A stretch of DNA of 64,000 nucleotides from positions 6,891 to 70,890 of the forward strand of contig DATLED010000076.1 in the NCBI GenBank assembly GCA_035525495.1, written 5' to 3'. Shown in pieces: positions 45,385 through 54,769 of this stretch. Source of the DNA: DATLED01 sp035525495. GTDB taxonomy: Bacteria; Actinomycetota; Acidimicrobiia; Acidimicrobiales; CADCTF01. How positions within the stretch are numbered: position 1 is the first letter of the stretch; each line of letters opens with the position of its first letter. A model generated the notes under the pieces. The model did not search any database and was not told the DNA's origin. It was given only the letters and a program-made list of their open reading frames with translations. Both the position numbers and the translations under genes were made by a program.

Positions 45385-47217
45385 TCAAGAACCCGACTGG
45401 TGAAGCCACTCGCGTTCGATGGTCTCAGCCGGGAGCGGCCGGGCGAGGTGATAGCCCTGCGCGAACTCACAGTCGATCGACTGGATGCGATCGAGTTGCG
45501 CCCGGCTCTCGACACCTTCGGCAACCACGGCCATGCCGAGCGCATGTGCGAGATCGACGACAGCAGAGACGATGACCGTGTCGTCGCACGGCGGCTCGAG
45601 GCTCGAGGCTCCCGCGCTCGGCCGGAGGGTCACCGGACGGACGCCTCCCAGTCGGCTCACGAACGCGCGATCCACCTTGAGGATCGACGCGGGAAGCCGC
45701 GAGAGGTATGCGAGCGAGGAATGGCCCGTCCCGAAGTCGTCGAGGGTCACCGCCACCCCGAGACGGCGCAGCTCGTCGAGGGTTCGGATCGAGGCGTCGA
45801 CGTCCTGCATCACGCCCGTCTCGGTCACTTCGAGCCACAGCTCACCCGGCGGTGTCCGCGTGTGCTCGAGGGTGCTCGCGACGAGGCCGACCAGCTGGAC
45901 GTGCCCGAGCTGCGCGACCGAGAGGTTGACGCTGATGGCCAGCGGTCCGATCTCGCGCCGCCATGCCGATACTTGACGGCACGCCTCCGCCAGCACCCAC
46001 GCGCCAAGCGGAACCATGAGCCCCGTGCGCTCTGCGAACGGGACGAAATCGTTCGGCTGGAGCAACCCGTGCTCGGGGTGTTGCCACCGGACCAGCGCCT
46101 CGAAGCCGGCCAAGCGGTTGGCTGCCAGGTCGATGATGGGCTGGTAGTGGAGGACGAGCTGGTCGTCCTCGATGGCCTGACGAAGGGCGGTCTCCGGGTC
46201 CAGTGACGGCCGCGTGCCCCGCGGCGCGCCGGAGTGCTCATGGATCTCGTAGCGGTCCTTACCCGAACGCTTGGCCGAGTACATCGCGTGGTCGGCTTCG
46301 TGGATCAAAGCGTCCGCGTCGACCGTCCCGTTCGACGAGGCGATGGCGACTCCGATGCTGGCGGTGATCCACACGTCCTGCGTGGGCAGGCGGAGGGGTG
46401 CGCCGAGTGCATCGACGATCCGACGGGCGATGGACACGGCATCGGCCGCGTCGACCATGTCCGAGCACAGCACGCAGAACTCGTCTCCACCGAAGCGCGC
46501 GACGGTGTCCTCCGGCCGCAGCGCCGAGCGGAGTCGCTTTGCGACGGTGACCAAGACGTCGTCGCCCACCGCGTGCCCGAACGAGTCGTTGATCCCCTTG
46601 AAGCCGTCGAGATCGACGAAGAACACGGCGACCGATCGCTCGCGCGCCTCGCGACCGAGGATGGCGCGTTCGACACGGTCGAGGAAGAGCGCCCGATTGG
46701 GGAGGCCCGTCAGGCCATCGTGCATCGCAAGGTGAGCGAGCTGCGCTTCGAAGCTCTTGCGTTCGATGGCGTATCGGATCGTGCGGCTGAGCAACGACGC
46801 GTCGAGCGTGCTCTTGGCGAGGTAGTCCTGCGCCCCGATCTGGACGGCGCGGAGCGCGATCGCCTCGTCCGCGCGGCTGCTCAACACGACGATCGGGATC
46901 TCGGGGGCGACCGAGCGGAGGGCCCGCACCGATGCGAGTCCTTCGGAATCGGGAAGCGTGAGGTCGAGCAGGGTGCAGTCGACCGAGGCGGCGACGGCGA
47001 CTTCGATGTCGGCCATGCACTCGCAGTGCACGATCTCGGCTTCGGTGCCCCACGTATCGAAGAGCATCTCGCGCACCAGGCGCGCGTGGAGCGGGTTGTC
47101 CTCGATGAGCAGGACCCGCGGTGCTCCCCGGGGGACGGACGGCCCATCGTCGACGTGCCGCGCGGCCACGTGGTCGGCGATCGCGGCGGCGGCCGCGTGG
47201 GCGACGCTCGCGCTCAC
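45385..47217 (-). CDS. REC-GGDEF-EAL cyclic-di-GMP response regulator
   Basis: The protein has 610 residues; the GTG at 47217 overlaps the kinase stop (GTGA). A REC domain at ~32-155 has VLLIEDNPLHARL, the Asp in CTLLDLTLPDSEG, and VLSSRADEA. A GGDEF domain at ~170-325 has FDxDGF-type FFVDLDGFKGIND and the intact active site ARFGGDEFCVL. An EAL domain at ~345-605 has GFEALVRWQHPEHG, SVNLS, LDDFGTGHSSLAYL and VVAEGVE. Both catalytic sites look intact, so it may make or degrade c-di-GMP under control of the kinase encoded just before it. Confidence 0.93.
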   Translation of the reverse strand: MSASVAHAAAAAIADHVAARHVDDGPSVPRGAPRVLLIEDNPLHARLVREMLFDTWGTEAEIVHCECMADIEVAVAASVDCTLLDLTLPDSEGLASVRALRSVAPEIPIVVLSSRADEAIALRAVQIGAQDYLAKSTLDASLLSRTIRYAIERKSFEAQLAHLAMHDGLTGLPNRALFLDRVERAILGREARERSVAVFFVDLDGFKGINDSFGHAVGDDVLVTVAKRLRSALRPEDTVARFGGDEFCVLCSDMVDAADAVSIARRIVDALGAPLRLPTQDVWITASIGVAIASSNGTVDADALIHEADHAMYSAKRSGKDRYEIHEHSGAPRGTRPSLDPETALRQAIEDDQLVLHYQPIIDLAANRLAGFEALVRWQHPEHGLLQPNDFVPFAERTGLMVPLGAWVLAEACRQVSAWRREIGPLAISVNLSVAQLGHVQLVGLVASTLEHTRTPPGELWLEVTETGVMQDVDASIRTLDELRRLGVAVTLDDFGTGHSSLAYLSRLPASILKVDRAFVSRLGGVRPVTLRPSAGASSLEPPCDDTVIVSAVVDLAHALGMAVVAEGVESRAQLDRIQSIDCEFAQGYHLARPLPAETIEREWLHQSGS

Positions 47218-47978
47218 CGTTCACTCCCGCAGCCGACTTCCGGAATGGTGAAGTGGAAGGTGGCGCCGCCGGTCGGCGATCCGCCGACCCAGATGGTGCC
47301 GCCCTGCGCCTCGACGATCCGCTTGCAGATCGCGAGGCCGAGCCCGGACCCGGGGAACTTCGATCGCGGGTGCAGGCGCTTGAGGGTCTCGAACACTCGG
47401 TCTCGGTGCTCGACCGGGATTCCGATGCCGTTGTCGGACACCGTGAAGTGCCACCCGCCGTCCACCGGCCGCGCCGACACCTGGACGATCGGAGCGGCGT
47501 CTGGCCGTCTGAACTTGAGGGCGTTGGCGATGAGGTTCTGGAACAGCCGGGACAGCTGGATCGAGTCCCCCGAGACGGTCGGGAGCGGGTCGATATGCAG
47601 CGTGGCGCCCGCGGCGTCGACGGCGGCCCCCAGGCGGAGGGCCGCGCTGCTGACGAGCGGGCCGAGGTCGACCATCGAGCCGACGCCGTTGCCCGGCGTC
47701 GCCACCGTCAGTTCGAGCAGGCCCTGGACGAGCGCCTGCATCCCCTCGGCGCCTTCCCGCGCGCACTCGACGAGCTCGCGAGGCGCCCGTTCGAGGTCGT
47801 CGCCGAACCCTCGGAGGAGGAGGTCGAGATAGCCCGTCACGGTGGTGAGTGGTTCGAGGAGATCGTGGGCCACGGCGGCGACGAACTCGCCGAGCTCCTC
47901 TTGCACCCGAAGGACGGGTGCGGCCGCCGCCGAAGGGAGGTCATGGGGATGTTCCGATGACTCCACGAGATCGCGCAT
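47214..47978 (-). CDS. cytoplasmic sensor histidine kinase
   Basis: The protein has 254 residues without membrane helix or sensor domain. HisKA: EFVAAVAHDLLEPLTTVTGYLDLL, phospho-His near residue 38. HATPase: N-box LFQNLIANALKF, G1 VSDNGIGIP, G2 GSGLGLAICKRIVEAQGG. The DLxEPL form of the H-box is typical of phytochrome-like and other kinases that pair with receiver proteins of the kind encoded next. It probably phosphorylates the REC-GGDEF-EAL protein. It is the first gene of the two-gene unit. Confidence 0.92.
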   Translation of the reverse strand: MRDLVESSEHPHDLPSAAAAPVLRVQEELGEFVAAVAHDLLEPLTTVTGYLDLLLRGFGDDLERAPRELVECAREGAEGMQALVQGLLELTVATPGNGVGSMVDLGPLVSSAALRLGAAVDAAGATLHIDPLPTVSGDSIQLSRLFQNLIANALKFRRPDAAPIVQVSARPVDGGWHFTVSDNGIGIPVEHRDRVFETLKRLHPRSKFPGSGLGLAICKRIVEAQGGTIWVGGSPTGGATFHFTIPEVGCGSER

Positions 47979-48005
47979 GACGGCCCCTTCCTGCGTCTGG
48001 CCGCG

Positions 48006-49568
48006 CTACGCCGGCGGCCGGCCGCGACGCCCCGCGCCCACCGCTTGTGGCTTGCGGGACGGGCGGGGGGCGGCGTCGGCGTCGGTGTCGGACGCCTCCG
48101 GGGCGGGCTGGGCGGTGCGGGCGGGGTCCGACGCGGTCCCTGCGTCGGACCCCGCTCGATCTGCAGCAGCCGCGGGACGGCGGCGAGCGCGAGGCGCCGC
48201 CGTGGTGCCGCGGTGGCTGGGTGCCGTGGCCTTCGAGGTCACGCCGTTCGACGTCCTGGTCGGCGTCGCAGCCCGGATCGGCGCCGCGGCGGAGACGAGG
48301 TCCTCGGGGAGGTCCGCCATCGAGGCGAGTCGTTCGGCGCCGTAGGAGGCGGCCGCCGCGATCAGCACGTCGCGTCGTGCGCCTTCGGCATGCTCGAGTG
48401 CGGCGACCAAATCGTCGAGCGCGTCCTCGCCGGTGTCGTGCAGCGACAGCGACAGCCGTTCGAGTGGCTCCTGTGCGTGGTTGCGGCGGGCCCGCTTGAT
48501 GCCCGAGCGGATGCTGCGGACCCGCTCGGCCTGGGCGTCGTCGGATTCGCCCTCGCCGTCGCCGGCGTGCTCCGCCAGTGCCGCGTTGGCGGCGTCGGCG
48601 CCGGTCTGGCGCTCGGCGACCATCTTCTCGAGGCGCTTCAGGTCGGCTTGCAGGCCCCGCACCTTGCGGCCGCGGAGACGCGAGAGGCGCCGGAGAGCGA
48701 AGAGGAACAGGGCGCCGACGACGAGAGCCGAGACGTTGCCGTAGGGAACGACGAAGACGGAGGTGTCGAGCTGTCTGTTGCCCGCCTCGCTCGTGATGGC
48801 AACGGGGATCCTCACGGGCCCGCCGTACCACGGGACCGGCACCTTCGCGGTGTAGGTCTCGACCGATTGCGCCAGCAGGAGGTCGGCGCCGGCAGCCTTG
48901 GTGCCCCCGACCTTCACCACGGGGCGGATGCGAACGCGGCCAGTGTTGCGGAGCAGCGTCGTGACGGCGACCGACTTCGGGAACCACTTCGAGGTCACCT
49001 TGTTCGTGACGCTCACGACCGCATACGACTTCGTCGCGTCACCGGGCACGGTCACGTAGAGCCGGGTGGCGATCCGCTTCACGATCTTGAGGGTGTCGCC
49101 CAGTGGTTCTGACTCGACGACGGCGGCGCCGACGTGATCGCCGGGCTCGGCGTTCGCCGGCACCGTCACCGTGAAGGGAGCGAGTACCTGGCTCCTCGCC
49201 GGAACCGTGATCGAGGCCGTCTCGAAATGCCCCCAGGTGCCGACGTCCTCGAAGTCTCCCTCCGGGATGGTCGGCGTGCCGTCGGGACCGAAGACCAGGT
49301 CGGTCAGGTAGAGCTTGATCACCTGCGGCTGATCGGCCGGGTTGGTGATCCGGGCCTTCGTCGCGCCCGACGCGCCGGGAGCGATGGAGAAGATGAACCA
49401 CTGACCCGCGTTGGGATCGTCGGGCTTCGACTCCGTCGGGCTCACACCCACCGACTGGATGTCGCCGGTCGGCGTCTGCGCCCCCGCCGGGAAGGCGAGG
49501 AGCACGCACAGCACCGCCGCCCCGAGGGCGGCGGTGCCGATGCGTGTGATGCGAGGAATGCTGAGCAT
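48006..49568 (-). CDS. DUF916-like (WxL-partner) surface protein with long cytoplasmic tail
   Basis: The protein has 520 residues; ATG 49568 with AAGGAG upstream. A signal peptide (GTAALGAAVLCVLLAFPAGAQ) is cut near residue 30. Residues ~35-270 hold two beta-sandwich domains like DUF916 (FSIAPGASGATKARITNPADQ, GTWGHFETASITVPARSQ). A membrane helix at ~285-305 (VSALVVGALFLFALRRL) is followed by coiled coil and a charged, Ala/Pro-rich cytoplasmic tail. DUF916 proteins bridge WxL proteins and peptidoglycan in Firmicutes. The gene right before it encodes a WxL-like protein, supporting the pairing. The tail length is unusual. Confidence 0.82.
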   Translation of the reverse strand: MLSIPRITRIGTAALGAAVLCVLLAFPAGAQTPTGDIQSVGVSPTESKPDDPNAGQWFIFSIAPGASGATKARITNPADQPQVIKLYLTDLVFGPDGTPTIPEGDFEDVGTWGHFETASITVPARSQVLAPFTVTVPANAEPGDHVGAAVVESEPLGDTLKIVKRIATRLYVTVPGDATKSYAVVSVTNKVTSKWFPKSVAVTTLLRNTGRVRIRPVVKVGGTKAAGADLLLAQSVETYTAKVPVPWYGGPVRIPVAITSEAGNRQLDTSVFVVPYGNVSALVVGALFLFALRRLSRLRGRKVRGLQADLKRLEKMVAERQTGADAANAALAEHAGDGEGESDDAQAERVRSIRSGIKRARRNHAQEPLERLSLSLHDTGEDALDDLVAALEHAEGARRDVLIAAAASYGAERLASMADLPEDLVSAAAPIRAATPTRTSNGVTSKATAPSHRGTTAAPRARRRPAAAADRAGSDAGTASDPARTAQPAPEASDTDADAAPRPSRKPQAVGAGRRGRPPA

Positions 49569-49607
49569 GGGACCTTGCTCCTTGATGGTTGCTGGGCTCC
49601 GCGGGCT

Positions 49608-50144
49608 CTACTGGACCAACGTGAGCGTCATCGTTGCGCTGTAGGCGCCGGTGGCCGAACCGTTCGGGATCTCGAGGGCGAGCGGGTTCGTCGTGGTGTA
49701 GGTGCCCGTGTAGGCGACCGACGAGCTCTGGCCGGCGTTCTTCACGAGCTCCCTCGTCGTACCGAAGCTCGATCCGTCGGCTGCGGTGTAGCTGAGCGAG
49801 CCGCCGCCGAGGACCTGCACGGTCGAGCGGGTGCCGACGGTCAGCTTGTCCTTGGTGATCGTGCTGCTGTTCGGACCGGAGAAATCGGTGACGGAAGCGG
49901 TCACGCTCCAGGGGTTGGCGCCCTGCTTTGCCGACTCGGCCACGACCGTGGCGAAGGAGCCGCTCAGCTGGGATTGGCCGCTGGTGGTGACGAGGGCGAT
50001 GGAGCCCGGGACCTGCAGGGTCCGGGTGCCGATGTCGGCGCCGGTGATCGTGGCCGTGACCGAGACGTCAGCCGCCTGGGCGGAGACGGTCTGCATCGCC
50101 AGGGCGCTGAGAGCGAGGAAGGTTGCGGCAACGGACTTTCGCAT
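49608..50144 (-). CDS. WxL-like secreted surface protein
   Basis: The ATG at 50144 follows a strong ribosome site (AGGAGG, about 7 nt away) and gives 178 residues. A signal peptide MRKSVAATFLALSALAMQTVSAQAA is cut near residue 25. The mature part is a beta-sandwich with NPWSVTASVTDFSG (proximal W-x-V) and GAYSATMTLTLVQ at the C-terminus, matching the proximal and distal motifs of WxL domains with Leu/Thr changes. WxL proteins bind peptidoglycan non-covalently. It is the first gene of the pair with the DUF916-like gene, 39 nt apart. Confidence 0.8.
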   Translation of the reverse strand: MRKSVAATFLALSALAMQTVSAQAADVSVTATITGADIGTRTLQVPGSIALVTTSGQSQLSGSFATVVAESAKQGANPWSVTASVTDFSGPNSSTITKDKLTVGTRSTVQVLGGGSLSYTAADGSSFGTTRELVKNAGQSSSVAYTGTYTTTNPLALEIPNGSATGAYSATMTLTLVQ

Positions 50145-50368
50145 GGTGATGCCTCCTGGGGCGGCGAGTGGTCGAGTGACCGTCGTCAGCGTCCGTGACG
50201 CGGCGCAATCGGACAATGGCCCGTCGACGCCATTTCCCATCGAGCCATACGCGTCATTTGTGCGCACGTTTCGTAGCTAGACGACCACTGGTTGTGACTA
50301 ACTACGCATGATCACTGTGCACCCACAAAGCGTGGTGAAAGCCGCGGATCGCGAACAGGCGGGGGATG

Positions 50369-52048
50369 TCACGGGCTCGGGGGCCCGGCCCGACGCCGCC
50401 GGAGACGACGCCGGGCCGTCACCGTTCGGGGGAGAGAGACCACCATGCGCGCGCCCTGGGGCGTACGCCGTTCGGCCCGTACCGAACCGCCCATGTCGTC
50501 CACAAGCGTGCGAACGATGTACAAACCGAGCCCCACGCCACCCTCGTCGTGGACCCGCGTGTCGACGGCCTCGCGCTGCACGAACTTCTCGAAGATCGAG
50601 TCGAGGTCGGTGGGGAGCCCGATGCCTTCGTCCTCGACCTCCACGAGGACCCGGTCGCGGGCCGTGGACGTGGCCCGGAGGGTCACGACGCCCCCGTTGG
50701 GTGAGTACTTGACGGCATTCTCGACGAGGTTGGTCAGGACGTGGTCGAGGGCCTTGCGATCGGCACACGCGTCGAGACCGGCCGGCGCGTCGACCACGAA
50801 GGTGTGGCTGGGAGAGATCGCCCCGTGGTGCGCCGCGGTCGCCGCGAGCAAGGGGCGGAGTTCGACGACTTCGTGGGAGATCGACGGCGAGACCCCGGCT
50901 TCGAGCTGCGCCCCCAGCAGCAGGCGCTCGACGAGATGCTCGAGGTTCCTCACCTGGAAGCTGATCGTCTCGAGGATCGACCGACGCGACTCGTCCGGCA
51001 CCTTGTCCCACCGGGTCACCAGGAGATCGGTGAACCCCTTCATGACGGTGAGGGGCGTGCGAAGTTCGTGCCCGGCGATGGCGAGGAACGCCCGCTTGGT
51101 CTCCTCGACGCGCGCCGTGCGGGAGCGCACCAACACCAACAACGCCATGATGGCGGCGAACGAGCCCGCGAGCACGACGGCCAGGGCTACGCCCGCGGCG
51201 CTCGTGGCCCGCCGTCCTGTCACCGACAACGTCGAGACGGGCCTCGGCATCACGAGCGACCATCCGTCAGGAAGCGTCGCATACGTTGCTTGGAGGGCCA
51301 CGCCCGCTTCGCCGTGGTAGCGGACGAGACCGGCGTCGCCGCCGTGCGACGCTCGTGTTGCAGGCAGACGGACATCGGCATCGGCATGCCGAATCGAGGG
51401 AGGTGCATCGCCCGTGCCATCGAGGACGGTCGACCCTGTTGTCACGACGAAGACCGCATGGCCGAGGGCCGACTGGGCGGCCACGAGGCGGGCCCGCAGG
51501 GTGCCGTCCGGCACTCGGCTGTAGCCGACCAGCGCGCCCGTCACGGAGCCCCGCCCATCCTCGAGGGGGGCGGTGAGCGCGACCTGGACGACCCGCAACA
51601 GCGGATCCTCGATCAGGTCGGAGGCCCCGTTGCGACCTTCGAGGGCGGCGGCGACGGCGGGGCTCGGTCGCAGCTGGCGGTCGAGGGCGGCGAGCTGCGT
51701 GGCCGTGGCGACCACCTGTCCTCGATTGTCGACGACGAGCATCCCGCCATCGAACAGTCCGGTCCCCTGATCGAGCACGGTGCGCGCTCGTGGCAGTTGC
51801 GCGCCGCCGCCCGTCCACGGCCCCAATGCGGTGGCCGTCGAGGAGAGTGAGGAGCGAGCGTCGGCGATCCAGCGCGCGATCTGCGAGGCGGTCAACCGGG
51901 TTTCAGCCAGCAGCTCCGAGTCATGGGCGCGCACCGAGGGCTCGTCGGCGCGTCGGATCCCGCCGACCGAGGTCGTCCATACCCCCGCCAACGATGCGGC
52001 GAGAACGACGAAGACGGCCGGTGCCCGGAGGCGACGAACGGCTTGCAT
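50369..52048 (-). CDS. membrane sensor histidine kinase with extracellular Cache-type domain
   Basis: The protein has 559 residues. A membrane helix at ~10-28, extracellular dCache-like domain at ~40-275 (LFDGGMLVVDNRGQVVATA, GSVTGALVGYSRVPDG), second helix at ~283-305 (AGVALAVVLAGSFAAIMALL) with no HAMP domain. HisKA FLAIAGHELRTPLTVMKGF and HATPase LTNLVENAVKYSPNGG, VEVEDEGIGLP, GVGLGLYIVRTL follow. It should sense a small extracellular ligand. It starts 7 nt after the stop of the lone receiver encoded upstream, its likely partner. The C-terminus is Arg/Pro-rich. Confidence 0.92.
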   Translation of the reverse strand: MQAVRRLRAPAVFVVLAASLAGVWTTSVGGIRRADEPSVRAHDSELLAETRLTASQIARWIADARSSLSSTATALGPWTGGGAQLPRARTVLDQGTGLFDGGMLVVDNRGQVVATATQLAALDRQLRPSPAVAAALEGRNGASDLIEDPLLRVVQVALTAPLEDGRGSVTGALVGYSRVPDGTLRARLVAAQSALGHAVFVVTTGSTVLDGTGDAPPSIRHADADVRLPATRASHGGDAGLVRYHGEAGVALQATYATLPDGWSLVMPRPVSTLSVTGRRATSAAGVALAVVLAGSFAAIMALLVLVRSRTARVEETKRAFLAIAGHELRTPLTVMKGFTDLLVTRWDKVPDESRRSILETISFQVRNLEHLVERLLLGAQLEAGVSPSISHEVVELRPLLAATAAHHGAISPSHTFVVDAPAGLDACADRKALDHVLTNLVENAVKYSPNGGVVTLRATSTARDRVLVEVEDEGIGLPTDLDSIFEKFVQREAVDTRVHDEGGVGLGLYIVRTLVDDMGGSVRAERRTPQGARMVVSLPRTVTARRRLRRRRAGPPSP

Positions 52049-52055
52049 CGCGGAG

Positions 52056-52433
52056 TCAGGAGATCGACGCGAGCAGCGATGCGACCCGTCCGAACAATGC
52101 CTCGGTGTCGAAGGGCTTGGTGATGTACGCGTCGGCGCCGGCGTCGAGTCCGAGCTTCACGTCGTTGGCCGCGGTCTTGGCCGACAGCAGGATGATCGGG
52201 ATCGCACGCGTCGTCGCATCGGCCTTGACGGCGCGAGTCATGGCCAGCCCGTCCAGCTTCGGCATCATGACGTCCAGGACGATGAGGTCGGGGCGTTGCG
52301 CGCGGACCTGCGCCAAGCCCTCCTCGCCGTCCGAGGCCGTGACGACGTTGTAGCCCTCGAGCTCGAGGTTCAGCTTCACGAGCTGCACGAGCAGTGGGTC
52401 GTCGTCCACAACGAGCACAGTGGCGGCCGGCAT
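52056..52433 (-). CDS. stand-alone receiver protein (CheY-like)
   Basis: The protein has 125 residues, REC only: VLVVDDDPLLVQL, phospho-Asp in LIVLDVMMPKLDG near residue 54, IILLSAKTA and Lys in YITKPFD. It has no output domain. It lies between the KimA-like transporter gene (stop 5 nt away, same strand) and the kinase gene (start 7 nt away), so all three are probably one transcript. Output by protein contact, for instance with another diguanylate cyclase or the transporter, is possible. Confidence 0.93.
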   Translation of the reverse strand: MPAATVLVVDDDPLLVQLVKLNLELEGYNVVTASDGEEGLAQVRAQRPDLIVLDVMMPKLDGLAMTRAVKADATTRAIPIILLSAKTAANDVKLGLDAGADAYITKPFDTEALFGRVASLLASIS

Positions 52434-52437
52434 CGCC

Positions 52438-54696
52438 TCAGGGTACGCGCGAGTCCGGCAGCAGCGTGTACAGCGGGTTGAGCATCACGCGCCGCCCGCG
52501 TTCCTCGCGGAGGACGCCATGGAACTCGACCACGCGACCGGGATGGATGCCGCCGATCCCCCGTCGGCCGGTGAACATCGCGACGATCGAGCCGGACCCG
52601 TCATCGACGGTCAGCTCGAGCCATGCGCTTTCGGGCCGCGGCACCACGCGGGTGGTCGTCACCTCGCCCACGACCGTGACCCGTTCCCGAGCCGCGATCG
52701 TCGCGATCCGAGGGCCCTCAGGGGCGACGGTGGCGATTCGGGCCGCGCGGCGGGCGCGATCGAGCTCGTGGGACGGGGCGCTGCGGGCGAGACGCTTGGA
52801 AGGGTCACGCCGCTCGGATTCGTCCGCGCCGTGACGCCCGTTGGTCCCCACGTGGAACGGCACGGAGAGCACCGCCGTGCTCGGTCGCTCCAACAACGAC
52901 AACTTCAGCGCCAACCCGTTCTGGCCGTGGAGGATGTTGGTCACGCTCTTCAGACCCACGACGAACTCGGGGATGACGACGGTCACCCGGTCGCTCGCCC
53001 ATCGGGCGTCGAGCCGGTCGAGGTAGCGGTTGACCGGCGCAGTCAGCTCCCGATAGGGCGAGTCGACGATGTCGAGGGGGATCGGGAACCCGAAACGCGC
53101 CCAGTCCCGCTCGACCTCCGCGTGGTCGACGCCCTCGTCGGCGATGTGCAGCGCCACGATGTGGTGCGGCGTGAGTGATCGTGCGTATTGCAGTGCCTCG
53201 GCGACGCCGCGGTGCACTCGCCCGACCAACACGACGAAGGTGTGGATGCTCGGTTGCGGCGGGAGCTCGTGCGGTTCGATGTGGAGCCCGGCGCCGACCT
53301 TCAGATAGTGGCTGTTGATGGCCTTGAACAGCCCGATGACGACCGGCACGATGACGATCGGGACCCAAGCGCCCTTGGTGAACTTCGTGATGGCGACGAT
53401 CAACATCACGATGAACGTGGCCACCGCACCGACGCTGTTGATGGCGACGCTGCGACGCCAAGCGGGCTCCCGCCGTCGGAGGTGGTGGCGAACCATGCCG
53501 CTCTGACTGAGCGTGAAGCTGGTGAAGACGCCGATGGCGTAGAGGGGGATCAGCGCCGTCACGATGCCGCCGAAGATCACGATGAGCGCGCTCGCGGCGA
53601 TCGCGAGGAACACGATCCCATTCGAGAAGACGAGACGGTCGCCGAGGTGTGCGAACTGTCTCGGGAGGTAGCCGTCCTTGGCGATGATCGATGACAGACG
53701 GGGGAAGTCGGCGAACGCGGTGTTTGCCGCGAGCACCAGGATCGCGCAGGTCGAGAGCTGGATGGCCCAGTAGAACGGCGACTCGCCGAACATCGCCCGC
53801 GCCATCTGCGAGTTGACCGTCTCCGTGTGGGTGGGGAAGGGATGGAGCTTGCTGGCGAGTACGGAGAGTCCGAGGAAGAGCGAACCGAGGATCAGCGCCA
53901 TCCACGTGAGCGTCGTTGCCGCGTTGCGCGACTCGGGCCTCCGGAACGCGGGCACGCCATTCGAGATCGCCTCTACTCCGGTGAGCGCGACTGCGCCGGA
54001 TGAGAACCCTCGCAGCAGGAGGAACAGTGTGAGCGACCCGCCGATCTGGGCGACGTCGTGGGCTCGATGCGGGTCGAAGGGGACCTGGTGGTAGTGGCCG
54101 AGGAACACCCGCCAGAGCCCGATGCCGACCATCGCGGTGATCGACACGATGTACACGTAGGTCGGGACGGCGAACGCGCGGCCCGATTCCTTGACGCCGC
54201 GCAGGTTCGCCAGCGTCACCACGGCGAGCAGTCCGATGCACATGGGGACGCGGGCCGCTTCGAGGTGGTGGAACGTCGGGATCGAGAGGATGGCGGCCAC
54301 GCCCGATGAGATGGAGACGGCGACCGTGAGGATGTAGTCGACGAGCAGGGACGCACCCGCGACCAGTGACGGCATCTCTCCGAGGTTCTCGCGGCTGACG
54401 ATGTAGGACCCGCCGCCGCTGGGGTAGCTGAAGATCGTCTGCCGGTACGACGTCGACACGATCGCCAACAGGAGGGCGACGACGATCGCCAAGGGCACGA
54501 GCTTCGACAAGCCGAGGGTCAAGCTGGACGCGCCGACGGCCGTGACGAACAGGATCTCCTCGGTGGCGTACGCCGTGGACGAGATGGCGTCCGACGAGAA
54601 CGTCGCGAGCGCGATTGACTTCGGAAGCCGCTGGTGGTCGGACTCCGAGTTCGCCAACGGCTGGCCGATCAGCACCCGCTTGGTGAACGTGAGCAT
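52438..54696 (-). CDS. KimA-like potassium importer (APC superfamily) fused to a C-terminal OB fold
   Basis: The protein has 752 residues. Residues 1-610 align well, from memory, with Bacillus KimA: Asp36 and Tyr43 (FSSDAISSTAY) and the Asp120-Tyr121 pair (LLVDYILTVAVSISSG) fit the potassium-site residues as I recall them. ALTGVEAISNGVPAF and the cytosolic USP-like part (HTFVVLVGRVHRGVAEAL) also match. Residues ~660-745 form an extra OB-fold (RVTVVGEVTTTRVVP, LELTVDDGSGSIVAMF), not in KimA. It should import potassium. It is divergent, over 73 nt, from kdpDE-like genes, which supports the potassium role. No room exists for the c-di-AMP riboswitch found before Bacillus kimA. Confidence 0.87.
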   Translation of the reverse strand: MLTFTKRVLIGQPLANSESDHQRLPKSIALATFSSDAISSTAYATEEILFVTAVGASSLTLGLSKLVPLAIVVALLLAIVSTSYRQTIFSYPSGGGSYIVSRENLGEMPSLVAGASLLVDYILTVAVSISSGVAAILSIPTFHHLEAARVPMCIGLLAVVTLANLRGVKESGRAFAVPTYVYIVSITAMVGIGLWRVFLGHYHQVPFDPHRAHDVAQIGGSLTLFLLLRGFSSGAVALTGVEAISNGVPAFRRPESRNAATTLTWMALILGSLFLGLSVLASKLHPFPTHTETVNSQMARAMFGESPFYWAIQLSTCAILVLAANTAFADFPRLSSIIAKDGYLPRQFAHLGDRLVFSNGIVFLAIAASALIVIFGGIVTALIPLYAIGVFTSFTLSQSGMVRHHLRRREPAWRRSVAINSVGAVATFIVMLIVAITKFTKGAWVPIVIVPVVIGLFKAINSHYLKVGAGLHIEPHELPPQPSIHTFVVLVGRVHRGVAEALQYARSLTPHHIVALHIADEGVDHAEVERDWARFGFPIPLDIVDSPYRELTAPVNRYLDRLDARWASDRVTVVIPEFVVGLKSVTNILHGQNGLALKLSLLERPSTAVLSVPFHVGTNGRHGADESERRDPSKRLARSAPSHELDRARRAARIATVAPEGPRIATIAARERVTVVGEVTTTRVVPRPESAWLELTVDDGSGSIVAMFTGRRGIGGIHPGRVVEFHGVLREERGRRVMLNPLYTLLPDSRVP

Positions 54697-54769
54697 GGTC
54701 CCAGCGTGCGGAGTCGGGCCGTTAGGGCGTTGCTAAGGCTACCTTCGCGCGCGTCAAGATCTCGTCAAA
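54697..54769. promoter_or_regulatory. divergent promoter region, kimA-like/kdpD-like
   Basis: Only 73 nt separate the two divergent genes, so promoters and any KdpE-like site overlap. GTTAGGGCG and TTGCTAAGG at 54720-54738 form an imperfect inverted pair (TTAG/CTAA). It is a possible site for the KdpE-like regulator. Confidence 0.4.

Noticed and set aside
50145..50368. A riboswitch in the leader of the WxL-like gene
   Set aside because: I compared it by eye with the c-di-GMP riboswitch consensus and found no match; only a strong ribosome site is clear.
54697..54769. A c-di-AMP (ydaO-type) riboswitch upstream of the KimA-like gene
   Set aside because: Only 73 nt are available and none of the riboswitch's conserved blocks are visible.
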